A DNA stretch of 64,000 nt from Spirochaetales bacterium (GTDB taxonomy: Bacteria > Spirochaetota > Spirochaetia > Sphaerochaetales > Sphaerochaetaceae): contig JALEVV010000027.1 of NCBI GenBank assembly GCA_022788185.1, positions 1 to 64,000 of the forward strand, in the 5' to 3' direction. This document shows, one piece after another, positions 19,100-28,900 of the stretch (position 1 is its first letter; the number at the start of each line of letters is the position of its first letter). A program made the translations under genes and the position numbers. Below the pieces are notes generated by a model. It had not been told where the DNA came from and ran no database searches. It was given only the letters and a program-made list of their open reading frames with translations.

Positions 19100-20072
19100 T
19101 CAGCAGGCTTTCAACGATATCGTCATCTGAGAGACTGTCATTAGGCTTGAAGTTGTAAACATACTGATTATGATAGCTCAGGAAATCGCCGACACCGTCC
19201 GGAACTTCCCTGAGCTTAATTGTATCATCGATGTGGAGCCTGTTGAAATTGCTCCACATCTGCTTTGATTGCTGCTCTGGGAGAATGATGTTCCCGGTCT
19301 TTGGTGAGAAAGAGATGATGCCCCTGTCGAATAGCTTGTCAAAGTTAGGCGTCAGCAGGAGAGAGTTCCTGGGATCAACACGTTCCTCGTTCGTGGATTC
19401 TCTCCATGGTTTGATATGGCTGGCAATTAGCCAGTCCGTATCATCAACACCGGTAACCGCACACTGACTGTGCCAGAAGGAAATCACATCCTTCCTGTAC
19501 TGAGTCTGGGCAGTCCTGACATTCATCAGAAGCTTTGATTCCGTTTTTTCAGGGACCACGATCTTACCATATGAGGGACTGACTGTCTGGACTTCATCCG
19601 AGGTAATGATCTTCTTCTCTGCAAATGAGTGTATTGCAGCCCATTCAGGAAGATCAAAGATAACATGTGATGGTTTTCCCGGCTCCCAGTTGATCTGCAT
19701 TCTCAGAGGTACGGCCCTTCCATAGTAAATATATGGCTGTTTCCTTGCTTTCTGGATTAACACGAATGTGTCGTGGGTACCGTCCTGAAGCTTTTTCTCT
19801 GCTGCCTTCTGACTGTTCTGCCCGGACCAGACCAGCAGGGACCCATCAAGGTGATCCTCATAGTTCTGAACGGAGTATGTGTCTTTTTCAAGAGTGACAA
19901 GCAGGATCTGAAAATCTGAATTCCTGCGGGTAAGAACACCCTTGCGGGAGATTGCGGTAACATCACAGTCCATCAGTTTTGCAAGATCCATGAGGGTATA
20001 GCTTTCACCCAATATGAGGGCATCCCTCAGTTTTCTTGCATAGCCATCCTGTTTTTCCGCAACACCATTCAT
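19083..20072 (-). CDS. HNH endonuclease with DUF3427-like N-terminal region
   Basis: HNH: CAVTGVDDTDWLIASHIKPWRESTNEERVDPRNSLLLTPNFDKLFDRGIISF. N-terminal DFQILLVTLEKDTYSVQNYEDHLDGSLLVWSGQNS resembles DUF3427. Confidence 0.78.
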   Translation of the reverse strand: MNGVAEKQDGYARKLRDALILGESYTLMDLAKLMDCDVTAISRKGVLTRRNSDFQILLVTLEKDTYSVQNYEDHLDGSLLVWSGQNSQKAAEKKLQDGTHDTFVLIQKARKQPYIYYGRAVPLRMQINWEPGKPSHVIFDLPEWAAIHSFAEKKIITSDEVQTVSPSYGKIVVPEKTESKLLMNVRTAQTQYRKDVISFWHSQCAVTGVDDTDWLIASHIKPWRESTNEERVDPRNSLLLTPNFDKLFDRGIISFSPKTGNIILPEQQSKQMWSNFNRLHIDDTIKLREVPDGVGDFLSYHNQYVYNFKPNDSLSDDDIVESLLIKSLA

Positions 20073-20331
20073 ACCTGCCAGGGTACCACAGAATCTGAAG
20101 CACTGCCAGATCTTTGCTGTAGGAATGTAAACAGCAATAACATATAATATAGGTATATGTAAGTATCGTTTGGATGCCTAAGTAAGTGATAGCTACTGCT
20201 TGTATGCTTTTTCTGTTTTGCGACTATTGAATTTGTATTAACATGTATGAAGTGGGAATGAATCTGAAAAGGAGACATTGCCACATTAATCCTATGAAGA
20301 TTATAGGACTGTCTGATAAAGAGGAATAATT

Positions 20332-21120
20332 ATGACTGAAGAACTGTACCTTGATTACCTGAGATATATTTATCGACAAAAAAATGGTTCATTCCTTGCT
20401 GACAGCTCTGTAAAAAAATATGGCAATGAAGCAATGCGACTCATTAATGGGTATATCGTGAAGCATTCATCTGCTATTGGTGTTTCATCCTTATATGAAG
20501 TAAATGATATTTTTCAATTACGGGCCATCAAAGATATGCTGATGAATGATCCTGGTTTTGTGAGGGTTGATACTGATGGACATCGTATGTATTCTGTTGG
20601 TTTGAAAAGATATACTGAATTTGCTGAAGGGGAATTGTTTAAAGGTCAGGAAAAGATTCTCTACAAATTGGATAAGCCTGAGCCTGTTATTCTGCAAGAT
20701 GCTGAAGCAATTGCTAAAGAGAGCGTTAAGAAAGTGATAACCACTCATGAACGGGATAGAATCAAGGTTATTCAGGTGGAGAAGGCCTGTAACTATACCT
20801 GTCAGATTGATCCTGAACACAAGACTTTCATCGTTGACAGAACCACCCATCAATATATGGAAGGACACCATATCATCCCGTTAAGTATGCAAGGAGAGTT
20901 TATGTACAGCCTTGATTGTTACGCAAACATTATTGTGCTTTGTCCTACCTGCCACAGGTTTTTTCATTATGCTGAAAAATCAAAAAGAACAGATAAACTT
21001 AAGATGCTTTACGATGAGCGAGCAGAGCGTTTGTGCAATTCAGGGATAAAACTTGACCGCCATGATTTCCTGGAACTCGTTGATCGAAGTTCTTCAGGCA
21101 TTGTCTATAGTTACAGTTAA
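20332..21120 (+). CDS. HNH endonuclease
   Basis: CNYTCQIDPEHKTF...YMEGHHIIPLSMQGEF...ANIIVLCPTCHRFFHYA. Confidence 0.8.
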   Translation: MTEELYLDYLRYIYRQKNGSFLADSSVKKYGNEAMRLINGYIVKHSSAIGVSSLYEVNDIFQLRAIKDMLMNDPGFVRVDTDGHRMYSVGLKRYTEFAEGELFKGQEKILYKLDKPEPVILQDAEAIAKESVKKVITTHERDRIKVIQVEKACNYTCQIDPEHKTFIVDRTTHQYMEGHHIIPLSMQGEFMYSLDCYANIIVLCPTCHRFFHYAEKSKRTDKLKMLYDERAERLCNSGIKLDRHDFLELVDRSSSGIVYSYS

Positions 21121-21133
21121 AGCCAAATTTCTG

Positions 21134-22033
21134 ATGGATGGTGAAATAGGAGGTTTGAGTCAAGTAATCATGAAGCAGGTCGTCATACCACCTTTAAACT
21201 TTACCAACTCCCGTCCAATGGAGTTCAATACTTATTCTCCTGAGCAGCACGCATGTGTTGTTTATGGCTGGATGGTGGATGGAAAGACAAATCGTGAACT
21301 TGACAGTCAGTACCTGTGTCCGGGGCATAATTACCATGGGTATCAGTCGATGGGTATTCTTCATTACCTGGGACTGGTACGTGAGCATCAGGGGATTTTC
21401 AGGGGAATGACACCGTTTGAGATACTGGCAAGCCTTTCCGAATACGCTTCTGATCCGAACTACTGCATGATCTTCTATTACATCAGGGACTATATTGCTG
21501 CACATGGCTCCGTGGTGGATCTTGATTGCAGTGAAGTGGAAAAGAGTTTCCCGAAGGATTCCCTTCGTGAGCAGTCCTGGATTAAGAATACCTGGACCAG
21601 AAATGTAATGGATAATGATATCAACGGAAGGCTGATATCATTGTCTGATGAGGGTGGGGCAGACAAGACCATCATGTGCAGGGATGTTGTTTATCACTAC
21701 AGTTCACAGACCATTAAGGAATCCCTGAAATGTCTTTATGATTTTCACTGTCAGGTCTGCGGTGAAGTCATACTTCGGACAGGCTGGAGCGGTAAGTACT
21801 CCAGATCAGAGCAATGGGTATACCTGAATGCGGATGTGCATCACATCCTTCCATTGTCAAAGCATGGTCCCGATCTCAGGTCCAATATGCTTTGTCTCTG
21901 TCCCACATGTCACAGGAAATTCCATACAGGTGAGTTTGAACTCCGGAATAAAGGTAAGGATACCATCTGTGTTGATCAGCTGCTTGGAATGGAAAAGCAG
22001 ATAACCAAAAAACACGTAATTGAATTGTATTAA
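21134..22033 (+). CDS. HNH endonuclease
   Basis: CQVCGEVILRTG...DVHHILPLSKHGPDLRSNMLCLCPTCHRKFHTGEF. Start uncertain (ORF track 21053; also 21170). Confidence 0.8.
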   Translation: MDGEIGGLSQVIMKQVVIPPLNFTNSRPMEFNTYSPEQHACVVYGWMVDGKTNRELDSQYLCPGHNYHGYQSMGILHYLGLVREHQGIFRGMTPFEILASLSEYASDPNYCMIFYYIRDYIAAHGSVVDLDCSEVEKSFPKDSLREQSWIKNTWTRNVMDNDINGRLISLSDEGGADKTIMCRDVVYHYSSQTIKESLKCLYDFHCQVCGEVILRTGWSGKYSRSEQWVYLNADVHHILPLSKHGPDLRSNMLCLCPTCHRKFHTGEFELRNKGKDTICVDQLLGMEKQITKKHVIELY

Positions 22034-22046
22034 GAGGTAGTTATTT

Positions 22047-23048
22047 ATGAACGTATCATTCGAAGAACTCTTCTCCGTGATGAAGGAGAAGCTTGTAAAG
22101 CATGGATGCTCTGAGGAAATTGCTGAAAGATCGGCAAGGAATCTTGCTTCTTCCACCAGAGATGGTGTGATGTCCCATGGAGTCTACAGGTTTACACGTC
22201 TTGTTTCCATGATAGACAGGGGGATAGTGAAGGCTGATGAGAAGCCGGTATGTGTAAAGAGTCTCGGCGCCATTGAGGTATGGGACGGTAAGTACGGTGT
22301 TGGAAACACCAATGCAGAGGATGCCATGAACAGGGCCATTGAGCTTGCTAATAAGAATGGTATCGGATGCGTTGCCATGAAAAACACCAACCACTGGATG
22401 AGAGGCGGAGCCTTCGGTATTCAGGCAGCGGAGAAGGGCTTTGCATCAATCTGCTGGACCAATACGATTCCGAACCTTGTTCCCTGGGGAGCCAGAAGCA
22501 AGGAGGTCGGAAACAATCCTCTCGTGATGGGTGTACCTTATGGAGACAGGTTCGTCATTTTTGACGGTGCAATGTCCCAGTTCTCCTACGGAGCACTGGA
22601 CAAGGCAATCATGGCCGGTAAGAAGCTTCCCGTACCGGGTGGTTATGATAAGGATGGAAAGATTACCGATGATCCCAAGGCGATTGCCGAATCGGGAAGA
22701 ATGTTCCCCACCGGATACTGGAAGGGCTCCAGTATATCGATTCTGATGGACATGATGCTTGCCTGCCTTGCCGAGGGTGATACCGTAAAGGATATCGGTG
22801 ACAGGGGCAGATCTCCCATGGATGAGTGCGGGCTATCCCAGATCTTCATGGTTTTCAAAGTCAGTGACAGGGAATATGCCGATGCTGCAATTGCAAGAAT
22901 CTGTGAATCGGTCAAGGATGCGGTGCCTGCCGAAGGCGTAAAAGAAGTCTACTATCCCAGTGAAAGACTCTTTGCCACCAGAGAAAGAAGCCTGAAGGAA
23001 GGAATGGAAATTCAGGATAAGGTCTGGGAGGAGATAAAAGCACTCTGA
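22047..23048 (+). CDS. Malate/L-lactate dehydrogenase family, 2,3-diketo-L-gulonate reductase-like
   Basis: SHGVYRFTRLVSMI, GAIEVWDGKYGVGNTNA, NTNHWMRGGAFGIQAAEKGFASICWTNTIPNLVPWG. Confidence 0.88.
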   Translation: MNVSFEELFSVMKEKLVKHGCSEEIAERSARNLASSTRDGVMSHGVYRFTRLVSMIDRGIVKADEKPVCVKSLGAIEVWDGKYGVGNTNAEDAMNRAIELANKNGIGCVAMKNTNHWMRGGAFGIQAAEKGFASICWTNTIPNLVPWGARSKEVGNNPLVMGVPYGDRFVIFDGAMSQFSYGALDKAIMAGKKLPVPGGYDKDGKITDDPKAIAESGRMFPTGYWKGSSISILMDMMLACLAEGDTVKDIGDRGRSPMDECGLSQIFMVFKVSDREYADAAIARICESVKDAVPAEGVKEVYYPSERLFATRERSLKEGMEIQDKVWEEIKAL

Positions 23049-23121
23049 TATTGTTTTGCATCCGATAATGAAATTATAATATCCTTGTTAGCACATCATT
23101 TAGAACTGTGTTGGAGGGGTA

Positions 23122-25950
23122 ATGTTATCAAAATATAGTGTGGAGAAAGCTTTCAGTGAACCGATAATTGGGACTGTGGCTTTCTCCGAAAATGAGATTG
23201 AGTATACCAAGGATAAGACCCGCAAATGTGTAGAAAAGTATTGTATTTCCAGTAAGGATGTTTCTCCTGACAATGACAGATTGGTTTTCCTTGGATGTGT
23301 GAATGCACTCAAGGAATGGGAAAAAGCTGATACTAAAAGCCTGTTTGCCTATTTGGCAAAAACTTTCGATACTGCTGAAGTAACTAAGTTCAGGAAATAT
23401 ATCTGTTCTGTCATAGACAGACTCTCCAATACAGATTTGTTTGTAGTAAAGGAAGGGAAGAATTACTACGCAACACTTCTGTTTCATTCCCTTGCCCCAA
23501 AGGAGTCGGCATACAGTTTTTTTGAACTTTGCTGGAATATTTTCTGCAATGAGCTGGGAGAGGTTTATGTTCCGGAGAATCTGATATATCAGAAAATGGC
23601 AGCCAAACTCAAGGAACTGTTTTCCGAAACAACTGAAAAAAGTGAAACTGAAATCTGTCAGATGAAACTAGGCTCCAATGTTTATTCCTTATTTTTGGGA
23701 ATGAAGGTGATGGCAAGGGAAAAACCGGAGCTGCTTGCGCGACTTATCGACAGAGTTATATGTCTTATTGATAAACTGTTCTATGGTCAGAAACTTGACC
23801 ATAACATTGATTATCTCTCTAAACTCGTTGCCTCATGGTGGAAATGCGAGAAGCAAAACACTCTGGGGGAAGAAGTTCGTACTGTACATGGCAGACAGGC
23901 CATTGTATCTGATGAAAGAAACATAATTCCTCATTTCAGATATAACGATGAAGATGAAGTAGTATTGGAGATACCTGCTTTTGCCATCGATGTTGATAGA
24001 AAATGTGATGTAATCCTTCGAATCCATAATGATGAGGATAGCAGTTATTGCGACCAGAAAATGCATGTCAGGACATCTGGATTATTATGTTCCGTTAAAG
24101 CATTTGAAGTGCCACTGGATAAATATCATTTTCCCATGCTTCGAGTTGAAATCTGGGCTGATAACAGATGCGTCCATAACTCAAAACATTCATTGTACAG
24201 GGATTTCATAGTATTCTCAGATAAGGGAAGAGAGATACGGCATCAGATCATTCAGCCAGGCAGATATTTCATGTACTGTCTGGCTTCCGGAGAGCTGAAG
24301 CAGAATCCGGATCTGGAGAAGTGCGCTAAGTATTTGTATGAATTTGAGGCAAAAGAAGGTGATGTACTCAGGAGTGGAAGTTATGCTGTATTTTTCAGTG
24401 ATGGGAAAAACAAAGCTGAGCTATGGATGGATTCTTCCATATGCAAGAATATCAGCTTCATTCTTAACGGTATCCCTTATTCTGTGGTTGATGGTGAAAT
24501 AAATATTGTACTTAACAGATTCGAAAACATAAATGATTATGGGATATCAATAAACAGCACAAATTTTCGTCTGGGGGAGTTTAACTTTACTGAAAGAGAG
24601 CAATGGTATTCATTTAACCTGACAGATTGCTGTATGCCAGGAGAACCAGTATATATTCGTGTGTTCAGGTTCTCTTCAAATAAAACCGTGTTTGAGCTTT
24701 ATCTGATACGGTTTGAAGATGTTAATCTAGAATTCAATCAAAAGTATTACTATGGTTCCTATTCAGGCAACGTAAAATTCAGGACGGCAAGATTTGATGA
24801 GTGCAGAAACTTCTGCTCCGTCGATGATCAGGTATTAATTCCTTTTGGAAAAGGAGAAATAGCCATTGACATACCTTCTGTATCCTGGAAAATGACAGGA
24901 TTTGGGCTTATGACTTCTGAGATTTCCCATCCTCTGTGGTATGAGAACATAAGTCCTGCTGCTGTAATGGAGTTTTCAGTTCCAGCCGGAATGGATAAAA
25001 CTCTGGTTCTGTCTGATCAGGGGAATGTACAAATTAATAAGAAAGGTGAGTATCTGATTGGTGCATATCTTCATGAGCTTCGGGCAAATGGACAGAAAGA
25101 ATCAGTGACAGCTTTTCTAAAACTGTCCGAAGGGAATATGCTTCCCATGTTTGAATGCTGCCTAAAGGAAAAATTCATTTCACCTCCTGTAATAATAGCC
25201 GGAAGTGATTGCAGAATTAGCTGGTATAACAAGGAGTATTTTGTCGGTCCTAAGGATTCCCGCTTCAGAGTTGATCTGGAGACTCCTACCGGAATACGTA
25301 AGGACATATTTCCCAATCCCGTTAATTTTCAGTCTTATTATTTTCCCGAAGTGGAAGGAAAGTGTTCCTGCAAGGTAATATATCTTAAGGAATATGGATT
25401 TGAAATCGAAGATCAGGTGGTTCTATGTCTTGATTTCTTCGCGGGTGATGAAAAATCTGTCAGGTTCAGGAATAAATCGTTTAAGCTCGACAGAGTAATC
25501 TTAAAAAACAGCTCTGAAATACGAAGCATTACATGGATTAATGTTGACCGTATTTCTTTTGATCAGGAGCTAAATAGATATACATGTACTTTGTACTTCA
25601 TGAATAAAGGAAACCGTATTGATTTCTACCGACATTATGATACTCAGACAAAGCTGACTCCTGTCGGATTTGATCTTCTTGAAGACGGAAGAATTAAACT
25701 GGTTCATGGATGTGATACAGGAATGGGAAAACCTTTCTATCTGGAGAATAATGGTCATTTGTCTCCTGTTGGAGATATGGAAATTGAATACTTCCTTCCT
25801 TATACATTTGTGATCCAGGAAAAGAAAGTAATCAAGCGGAATGCTGATTCAGATAATATTCATAGTTCAATCGAGCAAAAGAAAGACAGAGTTCCGAAGA
25901 CAATTTATGTTTCATCGGAGAAAATCAAAAAGTCAGGTTACAGGATATAA
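23122..25950 (+). CDS. Large protein of unknown function, possible DruH-like partner of the helicase
   Basis: 942-aa ORF ending 14 nt before the next ORF. No recognised catalytic motif; long beta-rich-looking central and C-terminal regions. Confidence 0.7.
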   Translation: MLSKYSVEKAFSEPIIGTVAFSENEIEYTKDKTRKCVEKYCISSKDVSPDNDRLVFLGCVNALKEWEKADTKSLFAYLAKTFDTAEVTKFRKYICSVIDRLSNTDLFVVKEGKNYYATLLFHSLAPKESAYSFFELCWNIFCNELGEVYVPENLIYQKMAAKLKELFSETTEKSETEICQMKLGSNVYSLFLGMKVMAREKPELLARLIDRVICLIDKLFYGQKLDHNIDYLSKLVASWWKCEKQNTLGEEVRTVHGRQAIVSDERNIIPHFRYNDEDEVVLEIPAFAIDVDRKCDVILRIHNDEDSSYCDQKMHVRTSGLLCSVKAFEVPLDKYHFPMLRVEIWADNRCVHNSKHSLYRDFIVFSDKGREIRHQIIQPGRYFMYCLASGELKQNPDLEKCAKYLYEFEAKEGDVLRSGSYAVFFSDGKNKAELWMDSSICKNISFILNGIPYSVVDGEINIVLNRFENINDYGISINSTNFRLGEFNFTEREQWYSFNLTDCCMPGEPVYIRVFRFSSNKTVFELYLIRFEDVNLEFNQKYYYGSYSGNVKFRTARFDECRNFCSVDDQVLIPFGKGEIAIDIPSVSWKMTGFGLMTSEISHPLWYENISPAAVMEFSVPAGMDKTLVLSDQGNVQINKKGEYLIGAYLHELRANGQKESVTAFLKLSEGNMLPMFECCLKEKFISPPVIIAGSDCRISWYNKEYFVGPKDSRFRVDLETPTGIRKDIFPNPVNFQSYYFPEVEGKCSCKVIYLKEYGFEIEDQVVLCLDFFAGDEKSVRFRNKSFKLDRVILKNSSEIRSITWINVDRISFDQELNRYTCTLYFMNKGNRIDFYRHYDTQTKLTPVGFDLLEDGRIKLVHGCDTGMGKPFYLENNGHLSPVGDMEIEYFLPYTFVIQEKKVIKRNADSDNIHSSIEQKKDRVPKTIYVSSEKIKKSGYRI

Positions 25951-25964
25951 CCAGGGAGGAAAGG

Positions 25965-28900
25965 GTGTTTAATCCGGCAATCGCATCAAACAACATAAAG
26001 AATGAGTTTATCGATTACATAACCACAGTTTATGGGTTTGAGGATAAACAACTATTGGAAAACTTTCGATCTGAACTGAATACTACAATAGCTCAGGGGC
26101 CGTTTCTGCAGTTGAACTATAACTTCAGGACTGCGGAAAGTATTAATGAACTGATTGATCAGAATATTCTGTCTCCATTGTTTCGTGACCTGGAGGAAGG
26201 AAAACCTGATACTCCTCTGTATCGTCGTGTTCTGCCTTTGGACAGACCGCTATATCACCATCAGGTAAATGCGATCAAAAAGATATCGCAGGGCTGCAAT
26301 GCCGTAATTTCCACAGGTACCGGTTCCGGAAAGACAAACTGTTTTCTCATCCCCGTAATCAATGAACTTCTCAGAGAACAGGAAAAAGGAACTCTTGATG
26401 ATGGCGTAAGAGCAATCTTCATATATCCAATGAACGCTCTTGCCAATGATCAGATAAAAAACATCAGGACACTTCTGATGAAATATCCTGCTATCACATT
26501 TGGTGTTTACAACGGCGGTACATTGTATGATGATGACTCTGCAAATCTTTCCTATGAGAAGCTTCACAGCGATGATCCTGTTCCTGAGTTAAGGACGCCT
26601 TTGGATAACGAGAGAGTATCAAGAGACACACTAAAAAAGCGTCCTCCTCATATTCTTTTTACCAACTATTCTATGCTCGAGTATCTTCTGTTAAGGCCGA
26701 AGGATGATGTTCTGTTCAGTAACAGTAATTTCAGGTTTGTTGTTCTTGACGAAGCTCATGTTTATTCAGGTGCGACTGGTATAGAGACGTCTTTTCTTCT
26801 CAGAAGACTGAAAGCCCGTCTATCCGCTAACAAAAAGCCTCAGTTCATTCTTACCAGTGCCACATTGGGTGGAGAAAACAGTGAGGATGATATTGTAACC
26901 TTTGCGCAGAATCTGTCTGGCGAGGAATTCAGCAGGGACTGCATAATCAAATCGGAAAGGGAAGGGATTATTCTTCCAAAAAACAAAATATCTGTCCCTT
27001 ATAGTGCACTCAATGAGCTTTCAGACGAAAGGAATATAGCAGGAGACGTTCTGATTAAATATGGATTGCCTTTTAATACCAAAAGTGATGAGGCTGGCAT
27101 ATTATATGATCTCATGATCCATACGGCAGAATTCGATTGGATCTCTCATAAGGTAGGAACTGTAACGAGCATCAGAGAGCTATCAGAGGAGCTTCATATA
27201 TCTGAAAATGCTGTTATTGACATAATTTCACTGTGCACGAGAGCAGAAAGAAATGGTAAATGCCTATTGGATGCAAAATATCATTTCTTCCTGAGAGCAC
27301 TGGATGGCTGCTTTCTTTCATTGTCACCATCAAGAACGCTGTCACTTACACGAAAACAGACCTGCACTGAAAATGGGAAGCAGTATATTGTTTCGGAAAT
27401 AGCTGTATGTGAAAACTGCGGGAAGATTGCGTTTACTGGTATTCGGGATAAGAAAGGATTCCTGAAGAATGCACCGTCCTTTGCTGATTCAGAGTATTAC
27501 GTTCCGATTGATGATGGTTGGAATTCTAAACTGATAATTGATGATGAAGATGAATTGAATACTGATGATAATGATTCTATGTTCTATCTTTGTCCTCATT
27601 GTGGGATGATGTTACCTGCAGATGAGGATCTTCCTTCATCATGTGAGTGTGGGTCGGAAGAATTCATAAAGGTTGTCAAAGCCAAAGCAGGAAAACGTGG
27701 AACAAGCTGTGTTGATTGCAGTGTTGGACAATACAGAAGGTTTTATCTTGGTAATGATGCTGCAACATCAGTAATAGCAACTGCCTTATTTGGAGAGTTG
27801 CCTGAACATAAGGTCAGTATACAGAGTGATGAATATGTTCCAATAACATCAGATGATGACCCATTCATGATAGAAACAGATTCAGTAAGGAAAAAAGAAC
27901 CGATGAGTTCCGGACAGCAGTTTCTGGTGTTCTCCGACAGCAGACAGGAGGCCGCAAAATTTGCCTGTTATCTCAGAAGTTCATATACGGAATTCCTCAG
28001 GAGAAGAGGGATGTATCATGTCCTCGCAAACCTGGGTAATGCCGACTGGGCCATTACTGATTTCGTGAAGGAGCTTTCAAACTTCTTTGCTGACAATAAA
28101 ATGTTTGCCAAGAAGAAAAATGATGGGAGCAATCTGGATATGGAAAGCCGAAGACAGGCCTGGATTGCAGTACTAAATGAAATGAGCCGCTTCAATTCAT
28201 CTACATCACTGACCTCATTGGGTTTTATTCAATTTTATCTGAAAACTGCCGACCAATTGGCTAGGAATATCCACAACAGCCAAAAATATAATGTGAAAAA
28301 AGTCAGCGAGGAAAGTATCAGCACTTTGCTGAATCTGCTTGCTTTTCAGTTTATTAAGGCAGGTGTAATACAGCCTGATGAAAATGTAACGCTCAGTGAT
28401 GGAGACAGGGAATATATTTTCTATACTCCAAGGCAGCAAACCATCTCCCTTAATGCATCAGATGGAGTGTCTGCGCACTGGATGCCAAAAGATATTCTTT
28501 TGAAGGAAGGTGTCCGTACTGCACATTCCAGCAAGATAGAATATATAAAACGCGTTCTTGGCTGTGATGACAATACTGCAGGAGATTTCCTGGAGCAGTT
28601 TTTCCTATACCTTAGTAAAAAAAATAAAAATGAAAATGCTTTTCTTGTTCTAAAAGACAAAGGCTATGTTCTTCGTACGGCATCTTTCGGCATAAGAACA
28701 CCTAAATCAAAGGATGCCAAGTGGTATAAATGCCGGAAGTGTGGACACATTTCACAATTCCATTTGGATCATCATTGTGTACTCCTGAAATGTGAAGGGG
28801 ATGTGATGGAAGTTGATCCCATGGAACTCAGTAAGAATAATCATTATGCACATCTGTACCAGAGTGAGCAGCTGAATAATCTGTATATTGAGGAGCATAC

